Origin: Corynebacterium canis | GTDB taxonomy: Bacteria > Actinomycetota > Actinomycetes > Mycobacteriales > Mycobacteriaceae | Direction: 5' to 3' | DNA: 64,000 bases | NCBI RefSeq assembly: GCF_030408595.1 | Contig: NZ_CP047080.1 | Coordinates: 237,831 to 301,830, forward strand | Shown: one piece after another, positions 55,755 through 64,000 of the stretch | How the letters are laid out: each line of letters opens with the position of its first letter | How positions within the stretch are numbered: position 1 is the first letter of the stretch | The notes under the pieces: generated by a model | Databases searched by the model: none | What the model was told of the DNA's origin: nothing | The model's input: the letters and a program-made list of their open reading frames with translations, nothing else | Translations under genes and position numbers: made by a program

Positions 55755-58191
55755 TACCCAAGAGCTTCGTGATTCCGCACGCCGCACGGAGCTTGCCATC
55801 CAAGAGGCCAAAGCCGCCGCCATCCGCGCGGGCCTCGATGGCACCTATGTCAGCCCCAAAGGCCCCCTGACCACCTTCGCCCTCGAGCTGGAGGGCTTGG
55901 AATCCGTCCTCCACGTGCGGGAGGTGGAGAAGGCCCTCAAGGAGATCGAGGGCATCCAGGTCTCCATTATTTACCCTTCTAAAACCGCCTGGATTTCCGC
56001 CCCGGATTCGTTGCAGCCCGGGGAGATCATTGCGGTGTTGGCGGAGCATGGGGTGCGGGCGGAGCTTACGCAGTCCTCCCTGCATCGCCGCGTGCAGCGC
56101 CTTGAGGTGCGCAGACACCAGCCGCATCGGTATATCGAAGAGGAGCGGGCGGAGGAGCACCGGCACACCCGCGAGGATGATACCGAGGTGCTGTTTACCG
56201 CCCGCAGTTTGATTACGCGCACGCGCCTGATTGTCAGCATGGCGTTGTCGCTGCCGGTGCTCCTCATGAGCTTTTTCGCTGGCCTGCAATTCGATTATTG
56301 GCAGTGGGTGTGCTTGTTTTTGGCCACGCCGGTGGTTACGTGGGGCGCGTGGCCGTTCCACCGCGCGACGGCCGCCGGGTTGCGCCGGGGGTTGTCCGCC
56401 CTGGATTCGGCGAGTTCCGTGGCCATTACCGCGTCCTATGTGTGGTCGGCGATTATGTTGGTGTGGACGCCGGCCGGGAATATTGGGTACCACGCCACCA
56501 GCCAGTGGTTTGCCACCGACAATAACCCGATCGCCGATGGGGAGATATTTTTCGACGTCGCGTGCGGCATCACCGTGCTGCTGTTGTTGGGCCGCGTGCT
56601 GGGTCGCCGTACCCGCGCGAGTCTTCTCGACGCCACGAAGCTCGGCCACCTCGGCGATGTCACCGTGGTGCGCAAGGACCCGCGCACGGGGAAGCCGAAA
56701 AAGAAGACCATTCCGGTGCAGGAGATCCGTGTCGGCGATGACATTATCGTGCCCACCAATGGCGTGATCCCTTCCGATGGTCAGGTGGTTGGTGGTGCCG
56801 CGGAGGTGCAGAGCGGCATTATCGGCAGTGGTATTTCCGCGGTGAAGGTGAATTCCCAGGTGTATGCCGGCTCGATCAATCGGGGTGGGCCGTTGAAGAT
56901 ACGCGTGCAGCGCACCGGTTCGCGGACCCGGCACGCGGCGATCCGGCGGTGGGTTTTGGAGTCTTCCCGGTACCAGAATCGGTCCGCGCAATTGGCCACC
57001 CGCAGCGCTTCGCTTTTAGTGCCGTGGGCGCTCACGGCGGCGTGCACGAATTTTGGCCTGTGGTGGCTGATCGGCGGCAATCTGAGCGCCGCCTTTGCCA
57101 CCTCCTTGGCGATATTGGCGTGCGTGGCACCGGTGGCGCTGGCGCTTTCCACGCCGTTGGCCATGCGTTTGGGCTTGGAGTCGGCGGCGCGCCAGGGGAT
57201 CCTGATCCGCAGCATGGAAAAGCTGCGGGAGATCGACGGCGTGACCACGATCATTTTTAACCGCATAGGGACGCTCTCGCAGGGCGAAATGAAGGTGGAG
57301 ACCGTCACCGCGGCGGTGGGGGAGAACCCCGAGCTGGTGGTGCGCGTGGCGGGGGCCTTGGCGATCGAAAGCGATCACCCGTCTTCGCGGGCCTTGGTGC
57401 GGGCGGCGCGGGAGGCGCGCGATGCGGGCACCGGCGGCGATATTCCGCATTGGATCGAGGTCACCCACCTCACCATGACGGAGGACGGCAATTTCAGCGG
57501 CATGGTGGAGATACCGGCGGGCGATGAGCTGCGCACCTGCACCGCGACGCTGTGGCGGCCCCGCGAGCTTTCGGACCTCAATGGCAGGCTGGCCAATGCG
57601 GCGGTATCCGGCGGCACGCCGCTGGTGGTGAGCTGGCGCGGCAAGCCCCGCGGCGTGATCACGCTGCTGGATAAGGTCAAGGACGATGCGGTGGAGGCCG
57701 TCGCGGAGCTTGAAAGCATGGGCGTGGATACGGTGATGCTTACGCGCGACACTTACCCGGTGGCGCGTCGCTTCGCGGATAACCTCGGGATTTCGAACGT
57801 GCTGGCGGGGATCGGTCCGACGCGGAAAGAGGCCACGGTGCGGAGCGTGCACGCGCACGGCGCGACGGTGGCGCTGATCGGCGACGCCTCAGTGCTATCC
57901 AGCCTGCGGGTGGCGGATGTCGGCGTGCTGGTGGGCGCGGACACGCTGGATTTCCCGGAGGCGGACGTGGTGCTGCTGCGCGATGATGTGATGGCGGTGG
58001 TGGATATGCTCACCATTTCCCGGAAGGTCTCGGCCCTAGCGGACCAAAACATCGTGCTCTCCTGGGTGTACAACGTGGTGGCTATGGTGCTTTCCGCGGC
58101 GGGCCTGGTGCACCCCATGGCGGCGACCATTATGATGATCGGTTCCTCCCTATTGATCGAATACCGTTCCAATCGCGCGGGACACTTCTAG
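55747..58191 (+). CDS. Degenerate P1B-type ATPase (probable pseudo-ATPase)
   Basis: 814 residues with the full P1B layout: soluble N-terminal part, eight-helix core, actuator and ATP-binding domains. The phosphorylation motif DKTGT reads N505-R-I-G-T, the CPC metal site reads A461-P462-V463, the actuator TGE is missing (IIGSGIS), and the hinge motif GDGxNDxP is GDASVLSS. Only the HP motif (SDHPSS) persists. It cannot form the aspartyl phosphate, yet the frame is intact and in the haem operon. A regulatory or haem-intermediate binding role is possible. The translated neighbour at 55254 overlaps it by 8 bases. Confidence 0.9.
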   Translation: MVDTQELRDSARRTELAIQEAKAAAIRAGLDGTYVSPKGPLTTFALELEGLESVLHVREVEKALKEIEGIQVSIIYPSKTAWISAPDSLQPGEIIAVLAEHGVRAELTQSSLHRRVQRLEVRRHQPHRYIEEERAEEHRHTREDDTEVLFTARSLITRTRLIVSMALSLPVLLMSFFAGLQFDYWQWVCLFLATPVVTWGAWPFHRATAAGLRRGLSALDSASSVAITASYVWSAIMLVWTPAGNIGYHATSQWFATDNNPIADGEIFFDVACGITVLLLLGRVLGRRTRASLLDATKLGHLGDVTVVRKDPRTGKPKKKTIPVQEIRVGDDIIVPTNGVIPSDGQVVGGAAEVQSGIIGSGISAVKVNSQVYAGSINRGGPLKIRVQRTGSRTRHAAIRRWVLESSRYQNRSAQLATRSASLLVPWALTAACTNFGLWWLIGGNLSAAFATSLAILACVAPVALALSTPLAMRLGLESAARQGILIRSMEKLREIDGVTTIIFNRIGTLSQGEMKVETVTAAVGENPELVVRVAGALAIESDHPSSRALVRAAREARDAGTGGDIPHWIEVTHLTMTEDGNFSGMVEIPAGDELRTCTATLWRPRELSDLNGRLANAAVSGGTPLVVSWRGKPRGVITLLDKVKDDAVEAVAELESMGVDTVMLTRDTYPVARRFADNLGISNVLAGIGPTRKEATVRSVHAHGATVALIGDASVLSSLRVADVGVLVGADTLDFPEADVVLLRDDVMAVVDMLTISRKVSALADQNIVLSWVYNVVAMVLSAAGLVHPMAATIMMIGSSLLIEYRSNRAGHF

Positions 58192-58196
58192 GGGTA

Positions 58197-58232
58197 CAAC
58201 TTTAGTTTGAGCTGGTCATCCGACCAAAGTTG
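58197..58232. promoter_or_regulatory. Nested hairpin upstream of hemE
   Basis: CAACTTT (58197) pairs with AAAGTTG (58226-58232) and encloses a second stem GGTC-ATCC-GACC, with a 10-base bulge on the 5' side. It begins 5 bases after the ATPase stop and ends 57 bases before hemE. No T run follows. Confidence 0.4.
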
Positions 58233-58289
58233 GTTATTAAGGGTTCGCTTCCTTTGCCGAGCCTTAGAAAATGCGGCATGATTTACCGC

Positions 58290-59354
58290 ATGACCAGCGC
58301 ATCTCATTCTCGCCGCCAATTGACCGACGCCCCGCTGCTCGAGGCCGCAGCCGGGCGTACCCCGTCTCGCACGCCAGTGTGGTTTATGCGCCAGGCGGGA
58401 AGGTCGCTGCCCGAATATCGGAGGGTGCGCGAGGGTATCGCCATGCTCGATTCCTGCTTGCTGCCGGAGCTGGTCGCGGAGATCACCATGCAGCCGGTGC
58501 GCCGCCACGACGTGGACGCCGCGATCCTGTTTTCGGATATCGTGGTGCCGCTCAAGGTCGCCGGGGTCGACGTGGATATCGTCGCCGGACGCGGACCGGT
58601 GGTGCAACAGCCAATCAGGAGCCGCGCGGACGTCGATAAGCTGCCAATCTTGGACGCAGAGGTGACTGAGGTGGCCGCGGCGATCGGCGCTATTTTGGGG
58701 GAACTCACCGACACCCAAGCCCTGATCGGCTTCGCGGGCGCGCCGTTTACGCTGGCCAGCTACCTGGTGGAGGGCGGCCCCAGCAAAAACCACGAGGTGA
58801 CCAAGGCAATGATGCACGCGGATCCGCAGGCGTGGCACGCGCTGATGGCCCGCCTCGTGCCCACGATTACCAGCTTCCTGCGCACCCAGATCGACGCCGG
58901 CATTGACGCCCTGCAATTGTTCGATTCCTGGGTGGGTTTTTTGAGCGAGCGCGACTACCGCGAGTTTGTATTGCCGTATTCCACGGAAATCATGGCACAG
59001 GTAGCGGACGTGCCGCGCATCCATTTCGGGGTGGGCACCGGCGAGTTACTCGGGGCGATGAGCGAGGCGGGTTCCGAGGTTATGGGGGTGGATTGGCGGG
59101 TACCCCTGGATTCGGCGGCGGCGCGCATCGCGCAGCGTTCCGGGGCGAAAGCCCTGCAAGGAAACCTCGACCCGGCGGTATTGTTTGCGGGCAATGCCGT
59201 CGTGGAGCGGGAGGTGGCCCGTATCAAGGAGGAGGCCGCACGCGCGATTGCTGCCGGGACCGCAACGGGGCATATCTTTAATTTGGGCCACGGTGTTCTT
59301 CCACATACTGACCCGCAGGCTATTACGGACGCTGTGTCCATCATTCATTCTTAG
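58290..59354 (+). CDS. hemE: Uroporphyrinogen decarboxylase
   Basis: Turns uroporphyrinogen III into coproporphyrinogen III. 354 residues. PVWFMRQAGRSLPEYR near the start and GFAGAPFTLASYLVEGG in the middle are family signatures; the Asp needed for catalysis lies in ILFSDIV. ATG 58290 was chosen for homology; the frame is open 20 codons upstream. It is 8 bases before hemY. Confidence 0.96.
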   Translation: MTSASHSRRQLTDAPLLEAAAGRTPSRTPVWFMRQAGRSLPEYRRVREGIAMLDSCLLPELVAEITMQPVRRHDVDAAILFSDIVVPLKVAGVDVDIVAGRGPVVQQPIRSRADVDKLPILDAEVTEVAAAIGAILGELTDTQALIGFAGAPFTLASYLVEGGPSKNHEVTKAMMHADPQAWHALMARLVPTITSFLRTQIDAGIDALQLFDSWVGFLSERDYREFVLPYSTEIMAQVADVPRIHFGVGTGELLGAMSEAGSEVMGVDWRVPLDSAAARIAQRSGAKALQGNLDPAVLFAGNAVVEREVARIKEEAARAIAAGTATGHIFNLGHGVLPHTDPQAITDAVSIIHS

Positions 59355-59362
59355 GAGAGACC

Positions 59363-60721
59363 ATGCGATATGCGATCATCGGCGCGGGATTGGCGGGGCT
59401 CACTGCCGCGTACGAGATTCGTACGCTTGACCCGCAAGCCACCATCGACGTGTTCGAGGCCACCGACCGGATCGGCGGCAAGCTGCGCACCGTGGCGTTT
59501 CAGGACGGGCCGACGGACATGGGCGCAGAGGCGTTCCTGGCGTACCGCAAAGACGCCGTGGATTTCTTTACCGAGCTGGGGTTGGGCGAGCGCATCGCAA
59601 GCCCTTCGGGGTTGACTTCCCTGATCTATGCGCAGGGCAAGCTTCACCCCATGCCGCTTGCCACCATGATGGGCGTGCCCGCCGAATCCGCAGCCCTCGG
59701 CGACCTGATCAGCGAAGACACCAAGGCGCGTATCGACGCCGAGCCCACCGCCGACCCCATTGAGTGGCACGTCGGCGGCGACGTAAGCCTGGGCAAATTG
59801 GTGACCGAACGCTATGGCCGCGAGGTGACCGACCGCCTGGTGTCCGCGCTGCTCGGGGGCGTGTACTCCTGTTGGGCCGATGATCTGGGCATTCGCGCCA
59901 CCATCCCGCAGCTGGCGGAATCCCTCGATGCCTTGGCCGAGGCGGGGGAGCCCGTGACCCTGTCCGCGGCGGTGCGGCGCCTGCTCGCGGCGCGCCCGAA
60001 GCCCACCGGCAAGGCGGTATTCGGGGCGTTCCAAGGCGGGTACGCGGAATTGTATGAGACGCTGGCGGAAAAATCCGGGGCGGATATTCATATCGATGCC
60101 TTTGTCGCCTCCCTGCGAAGCTACCTCAAGGATTACGATCGCGTGCTTGTGTGCACGCCCGCCCCGACGGCGGCGGTGCTGCTCAAGGATGTGTCCCCCC
60201 AGGCCGCGGCGGCGGCGAAGCGGGTAGACCTGGCCAGCTCCATCGTGGTGGGCATGAAATTCGATTCGAGCGAATCGCTGCCGGAGAATTCCGGCGTGCT
60301 GGTCGCCGCGGATACCGAAAACGTGCGGGCCAAGGCCTTTACCTTCTCCTCCCGCAAGTGGCCGCACCTGGGGGCGCGCGGCGGGGCGCTGGTGCGCGTT
60401 TCCTTTGGCCGGTACGGGGATTCCTCCATGCTGCAGGTCGATGAGGACACCCTGGTGGATACCGCCCTCGACGATTTGTTCACCGTGACGGGCTTTGATG
60501 GGCGCGCGGCCGGGCTGTCCGAGATTTACGTGCAGCCGTGGTACGGCGGGTTGCCGCGCTACGACGAGGAGCACGGCGACGTGGTTACGCAAGTACGTGC
60601 GGCCATCGCGGAGGTTCCAAACGTTGAGGTTGCGGGCGCCTGGCTCGATGGGGTCGGCGTGCCCCATGTGATCGCCGGGGCGCGCGCCGCCGCCCGCCGA
60701 CTCTGTGCACCCGAAACCTAG
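59363..60721 (+). CDS. hemY: Coproporphyrinogen/protoporphyrinogen oxidase (HemY/CgoX type)
   Basis: 452 residues. FAD-binding [17 protein letters not shown] at the N-terminus, DRIGGKLRT, and LYSC-like [12 protein letters not shown]. In Gram-positive bacteria this enzyme oxidises coproporphyrinogen III to coproporphyrin III. GGAGAGACC precedes the ATG. The final part lies next to the hemL start, separated by 10 bases. Confidence 0.94.
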   Translation: MRYAIIGAGLAGLTAAYEIRTLDPQATIDVFEATDRIGGKLRTVAFQDGPTDMGAEAFLAYRKDAVDFFTELGLGERIASPSGLTSLIYAQGKLHPMPLATMMGVPAESAALGDLISEDTKARIDAEPTADPIEWHVGGDVSLGKLVTERYGREVTDRLVSALLGGVYSCWADDLGIRATIPQLAESLDALAEAGEPVTLSAAVRRLLAARPKPTGKAVFGAFQGGYAELYETLAEKSGADIHIDAFVASLRSYLKDYDRVLVCTPAPTAAVLLKDVSPQAAAAAKRVDLASSIVVGMKFDSSESLPENSGVLVAADTENVRAKAFTFSSRKWPHLGARGGALVRVSFGRYGDSSMLQVDEDTLVDTALDDLFTVTGFDGRAAGLSEIYVQPWYGGLPRYDEEHGDVVTQVRAAIAEVPNVEVAGAWLDGVGVPHVIAGARAAARRLCAPET

Positions 60722-60731
60722 AATGAGACCC

Positions 60732-62042
60732 ATGACTGCTTATCCCACCTCCGCACACACCCAACGATCCGCCGAATTGTTCGCCCGAGGCCGGGCCGTC
60801 ACCCCGGGCGGTGTGAACTCCCCGGTGCGGGCGTTCGGCTCGGTAGGCGGCCAGGCCCGCGTTATCGCAAACGCCAAGGGCAGCCGGCTCATCGACGTGG
60901 ACGGCAACGAATACGTGGACCTATTCTGCTCCTGGGGGCCGATGCTGATGGGCAATGCGCACCCCGAGATCGTGGCGGCGGTGCAACAGGCGGCCACCCG
61001 CGGGCTTTCCTACGGCGCCCCCACCGAGGCCGAGGTGGAGCTCGCCGAATTGGTGGTGCAGCGCACCAGCGTGGAAGAGGTGCGGCTGGTGAACTCCGGC
61101 ACCGAGGCCACCATGTCCGCGGTGCGCTTGGCGCGCGGATTCACCGGGCGGCCGAAGATCCTGAAATTCGCGGGCTGCTACCACGGGCATGTGGATTCTC
61201 TGCTGGTCAGCGCCGGATCCGGGGTGGCCACCTATTCCTTGCCGGATTCGCCGGGCATTACGGGCGCGACCGCGCAGGACACCATCGTGGTGGAATACAA
61301 CGACCTGGCGGCGGTCCGAGCGGCATTCGCCGAGCACCCCGATGCCATCGCCGCGATCATCACCGAGGCGGCCGCCGGCAATATGGGCACCGTGGCCCCC
61401 GCGCCGGGTTTCAACGCCGCGCTCAAGGAGATCGCGCACGCCAACGGCGCGCTGCTGATCATCGACGAGGTAATGACCGGATTCCGCACCTCGCTCAACG
61501 GTTGGTACGGCATCGATGGGGTGGCCGGGGACATCACCACCTTTGGCAAGGTCATTTCCGGTGGCCTGCCCGCGGCCGCGTTCGGTGGCCGCCGAGACAT
61601 TATGGAACACCTCGCTCCGCAGGGGCCGGTGTACCAGGCGGGGACGCTTTCCGGGAATCCGGTGGCGGTGGCGGCAGGGTTGGCGTCGTTGCGCTTGGCC
61701 ACGGAGGACGTGTACGCGGCCGTCGATAAGCATGCGGATACGCTGTCGCGGCTGGTGAGCGAGGCGTTAAGCGCGGCGGGCGTGGCGCACCACATCCAGC
61801 GGGCCTCGAACATGCTGTCGGTGCGTTTCGCGGAGGGCGAGGGCCGCAATTTCGCGGACATGCAGGCGGCGGAGACCTTCCGATTTGCCCCATTCTTCCA
61901 CTCGTTGTTGGATAACGGTGTGTTCGTTTCCCCCTCGGTGTTCGAAACTTGGTTCGTGTCGAGCGCACTGACCGACGATGACTTTGAGCGCATCGAAGCC
62001 GCGCTGGTCCCCGCCGCCCAAGCCGCCGCAAAGGAGCAGTAG
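60732..62042 (+). CDS. hemL: Glutamate-1-semialdehyde 2,1-aminomutase
   Basis: Makes 5-aminolevulinate from the HemA product. 436 residues, PLP-dependent fold type I. Catalytic Lys273 lies in [31 protein letters not shown] and [10 protein letters not shown] are family signatures. ATG 60732 or 60723 may start it. It ends exactly before the phosphatase gene (TAGATG). Confidence 0.96.
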   Translation: MTAYPTSAHTQRSAELFARGRAVTPGGVNSPVRAFGSVGGQARVIANAKGSRLIDVDGNEYVDLFCSWGPMLMGNAHPEIVAAVQQAATRGLSYGAPTEAEVELAELVVQRTSVEEVRLVNSGTEATMSAVRLARGFTGRPKILKFAGCYHGHVDSLLVSAGSGVATYSLPDSPGITGATAQDTIVVEYNDLAAVRAAFAEHPDAIAAIITEAAAGNMGTVAPAPGFNAALKEIAHANGALLIIDEVMTGFRTSLNGWYGIDGVAGDITTFGKVISGGLPAAAFGGRRDIMEHLAPQGPVYQAGTLSGNPVAVAAGLASLRLATEDVYAAVDKHADTLSRLVSEALSAAGVAHHIQRASNMLSVRFAEGEGRNFADMQAAETFRFAPFFHSLLDNGVFVSPSVFETWFVSSALTDDDFERIEAALVPAAQAAAKEQ

Positions 62043-62654
62043 ATGCCCCGTACGATCGTTCATTTGGTGCGCCACGGCGAGGTATATAACCCCGAAAAAA
62101 TCCTCTACGGGCGCATCCCCGGCTACCACCTTTCCGCGCGTGGACGCGCCCAAGCTGCGGAAACGGCGCGCAGCTTCGCGGGCCACGATGTGACGTACCT
62201 GGCGTGCTCGCCCCTGCAACGCACCCAGGAAACCGCCGAACCTTTCAGCGAGGTGACCGGGTTGGACGTGCAGCTGGACGAAGACCTCCTCGAAGCCGGA
62301 AACCAGTTCGAGGGGCTGCGGGTGCGGGGGCTGCGCTCCCAATTGTGGAACCCCAAATACTGGCCGCTTATGCGCAATCCCGCCGCGCCGAGCTGGGGCG
62401 AATCCTACCTGGATATCCAACGCCGCGTCATGGTGGCGGTCAAGCGCGCGCGGCTGTACGCGGAAGGGCACGAGGCGATCCTGGTCACCCATCAATTGCC
62501 CATCGTGTGCGTGCAACGTTTCGTGCGCGGGCAACCGCTGGCGCACAATCCGGCGGCGCGGCAATGTGACCTGGCGAGCGTGACATCCGTGGTGTTTCGC
62601 GGCACGGAAATAGATCAGCTGATCTATTCTGAACCCGCGCGGAGGTTGATATGA
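62043..62654 (+). CDS. Histidine phosphatase family protein
   Basis: 203 residues, phosphoglycerate-mutase-like. The phospho-His motif is LVRHGEVYNP, and a second His lies in LVTHQLPIV. This group often sits between hemL and the ccd/res genes in actinobacteria. Substrate not known. It overlaps the next gene by 4 bases (ATGA). Confidence 0.88.
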   Translation: MPRTIVHLVRHGEVYNPEKILYGRIPGYHLSARGRAQAAETARSFAGHDVTYLACSPLQRTQETAEPFSEVTGLDVQLDEDLLEAGNQFEGLRVRGLRSQLWNPKYWPLMRNPAAPSWGESYLDIQRRVMVAVKRARLYAEGHEAILVTHQLPIVCVQRFVRGQPLAHNPAARQCDLASVTSVVFRGTEIDQLIYSEPARRLI

Positions 62655-63235
62655 GAGTCGCAGCAATGATCGCGGCGCTGGCCATCACCCTGGCGGGGTG
62701 CAGCGCCGACCAAACCGCAGGCCAGGACGCGGTGGCAATCGGTGGCACCTGGACGTTCGTTTCGCCCGGCGGCAAGACCGAGATCATGTATCCGGTGGAA
62801 GAGCGCAAACCCATCGCCCAATTCTCCGGCGAAAGCCTGGCCGAGCCGGAGAAAACCATCAAGCTGGAGGATTTCGCGGGCAAGGTCGTGGTGATCAATG
62901 CCTGGGGCCAGTGGTGTGCGCCCTGCCGCAGCGAATCCGATGACCTGCAGGAGGTGCACGAGGCCCTCGGCGAAGACGGCACCGTCCTGGGAATTAATGT
63001 TCGAGATTTTAATGCCGACGCCGCGCGGGACTTCTTGGCCGACAATGGCTTGACCTATCCGAGCATTTACGATCCCCCGTTTAAAACCGCCGCGGCCATG
63101 GGCGGCGTGCCCGCCTCGGTGATCCCCACCACCATCGTGCTGGATAAGCAGCACCGGCCCGCCGCCGTGTTCTTGCGGGAGGTTACCGCCAAGGACCTGC
63201 TCGAAGTGACCAAACCATTGGTGGAGGAAACCTAG
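62651..63235 (+). CDS. TlpA/ResA-like thioredoxin lipoprotein for cytochrome c biogenesis
   Basis: 194 residues. Signal peptide with lipobox ITLAGC (Cys17), then a thioredoxin domain with WCAPC (Trp88-Cys92) and cis-Pro in VIPTTIV. Anchored outside the membrane, it should keep apocytochrome c thiols reduced, using electrons passed by CcdA, whose gene starts on its last stop base. Confidence 0.92.
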   Translation: MRVAAMIAALAITLAGCSADQTAGQDAVAIGGTWTFVSPGGKTEIMYPVEERKPIAQFSGESLAEPEKTIKLEDFAGKVVVINAWGQWCAPCRSESDDLQEVHEALGEDGTVLGINVRDFNADAARDFLADNGLTYPSIYDPPFKTAAAMGGVPASVIPTTIVLDKQHRPAAVFLREVTAKDLLEVTKPLVEET

Positions 63236-64000
63236 TGGCGGAGTACCTCGCCAACCTGGCAAGCAGTGGCCCAGTGCTCCTGGGGATGCTCGCGGCCCTG
63301 CTCGCCGGCGTGGTGTCCTTTGCCAGCCCCTGCGTGATCCCCCTGGTGCCCGGGTATCTTTCCTACCTGGCCAGCGTGGTCGGCGCCAGCGTGGAATTCG
63401 AAGGCGAACACATGCGCGTGACCAAGAAACGCCGCGTGGTGGGTGCCGCGCTGCTTTTTGTCGCCGGGTTTACCGTCGTGTTCGTGCTGGCCACCGCGAC
63501 CGTGTTCGGGGCAATTAGCGCGCTCACCCTGAATGCGGAAACGCTGCAGCGGGTGGGCGGCGTGATCACCATCATCATGGGCGTGGTGTTCCTCGGGGCG
63601 ATACCCTGGCTGCAAACCGAACGCAGATTCCACCCCAAGCTGGTGACCACGTGGCTCGGCGCGCCGCTGCTCGGCGGCGTGTTCGCCCTCGGCTGGACGC
63701 CGTGCCTGGGCCCGACGCTCGCGGCGATCATTTCCATTTCGGCGGGCACGGAAGGCACCACCGCCGCGCGTGGCGTGGCATTGATCGTGGCCTATTGTTT
63801 GGGCCTGGGGATTCCATTTGTGGTGGCCGCCGTGGGTTCGGCGGGTGCGATGTCTACGGTGGGTTGGTTAAGCCGCCACTCCCGCCTATTACAACAAATC
63901 GGGGGTGTCGCACTTATGATCGTTGGGGTTGCGTTGGTCACGGGACAATGGGCCGTGTTTATCTCGTGGATCCGCCAATGGACCATCAGTTACGGCGCCA
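63235..64000 (+). CDS. ccdA: CcdA-type cytochrome c biogenesis membrane protein (partial)
   Basis: 255 codons are visible; the gene runs past the window. GTG at 63235 overlaps the TAG of the thioredoxin gene by one base. The two redox Cys lie in SFASPCVIPLVPGYLSYL and ALGWTPCLGPTLA, each in a membrane helix. CcdA moves electrons from cytosolic thioredoxin to the outside ResA-like protein. Six helices are visible. Confidence 0.92.
   Translation, partial: MAEYLANLASSGPVLLGMLAALLAGVVSFASPCVIPLVPGYLSYLASVVGASVEFEGEHMRVTKKRRVVGAALLFVAGFTVVFVLATATVFGAISALTLNAETLQRVGGVITIIMGVVFLGAIPWLQTERRFHPKLVTTWLGAPLLGGVFALGWTPCLGPTLAAIISISAGTEGTTAARGVALIVAYCLGLGIPFVVAAVGSAGAMSTVGWLSRHSRLLQQIGGVALMIVGVALVTGQWAVFISWIRQWTISYGA

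Noticed and set aside
59351..60733. 460-codon open frame on the minus strand
   Set aside because: Antisense to hemY, with the same low-complexity character and no ribosome site.
1..64000. tRNA or rRNA genes
   Set aside because: Reading through the gaps I recognised no cloverleaf or rRNA signature; a tRNAscan run would settle it.

Overview
The window reads as a chromosome segment of a Corynebacterium or a close relative in the Mycobacteriales. Supporting evidence is a mycothiol glycosyltransferase (mshA), the gpmA-senX3-regX3 order, a ppx/proC block with a tiny BldC-like regulator and the 33-residue basic ribosomal protein, and a long haem gene cluster of actinobacterial type (hemA-hemC-cobA/hemD-hemB ... 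hemE-hemY-hemL) running into cytochrome c biogenesis genes. I cannot name the species from sequence alone.

Layout. 1-3.6 kb: a partial secreted or membrane protein, a three-gene minus-strand operon (DUF2505, methyltransferase, DUF2993) ending in a clear terminator, and murB on the plus strand. 3.8-6.5 kb: a two-gene ECF vitamin transporter with both ATPases and the T-component fused in one protein. 6.5-21.8 kb: a nine-gene plus-strand biosynthetic cluster with overlapping or tightly packed genes. 21.8-37.4 kb: an accessory stretch with two cutinase-like secreted proteins, a repeat-rich intergenic region, a complete IS21-type element with a frameshifted helper gene, a Fic protein, two paralogous MFS exporters, and a TetR-controlled divergent locus that includes a DJ-1/Old Yellow Enzyme fusion. 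37.6-64 kb: core genes (fadD, mshA, gpmA, senX3-regX3, ppx, proC, bS22, the haem genes, ccdA).

The most interesting system is the 6.5-21.8 kb cluster. A stand-alone fatty-acyl-AMP-ligase-like enzyme precedes a 1965-residue NRPS whose order (carrier, cyclization domain, Cys-type adenylation domain, carrier, cyclization domain, carrier, thioesterase) copies yersiniabactin synthetase HMWP2 with a thioesterase added. A NAD(P)-dependent reductase, a DrrABC-type exporter, a methyltransferase and a pair of half-size ABC proteins resembling YbtP/YbtQ and IrtA/IrtB follow. No salicylate synthase is present. I infer an acyl-primed bis-thiazoline metallophore or related small molecule that is exported and re-imported; the product is not known to me.

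Other points: a full-length P1B-type ATPase embedded in the haem cluster has lost its phosphorylated Asp, CPC ligands and TGE motif, so it looks like a conserved pseudo-ATPase. A protein between ppx and proC carries eight PPW repeats and a poly-Gln tract ahead of a C-terminal membrane domain. A 26-nt perfect hairpin sits just upstream of hemA.
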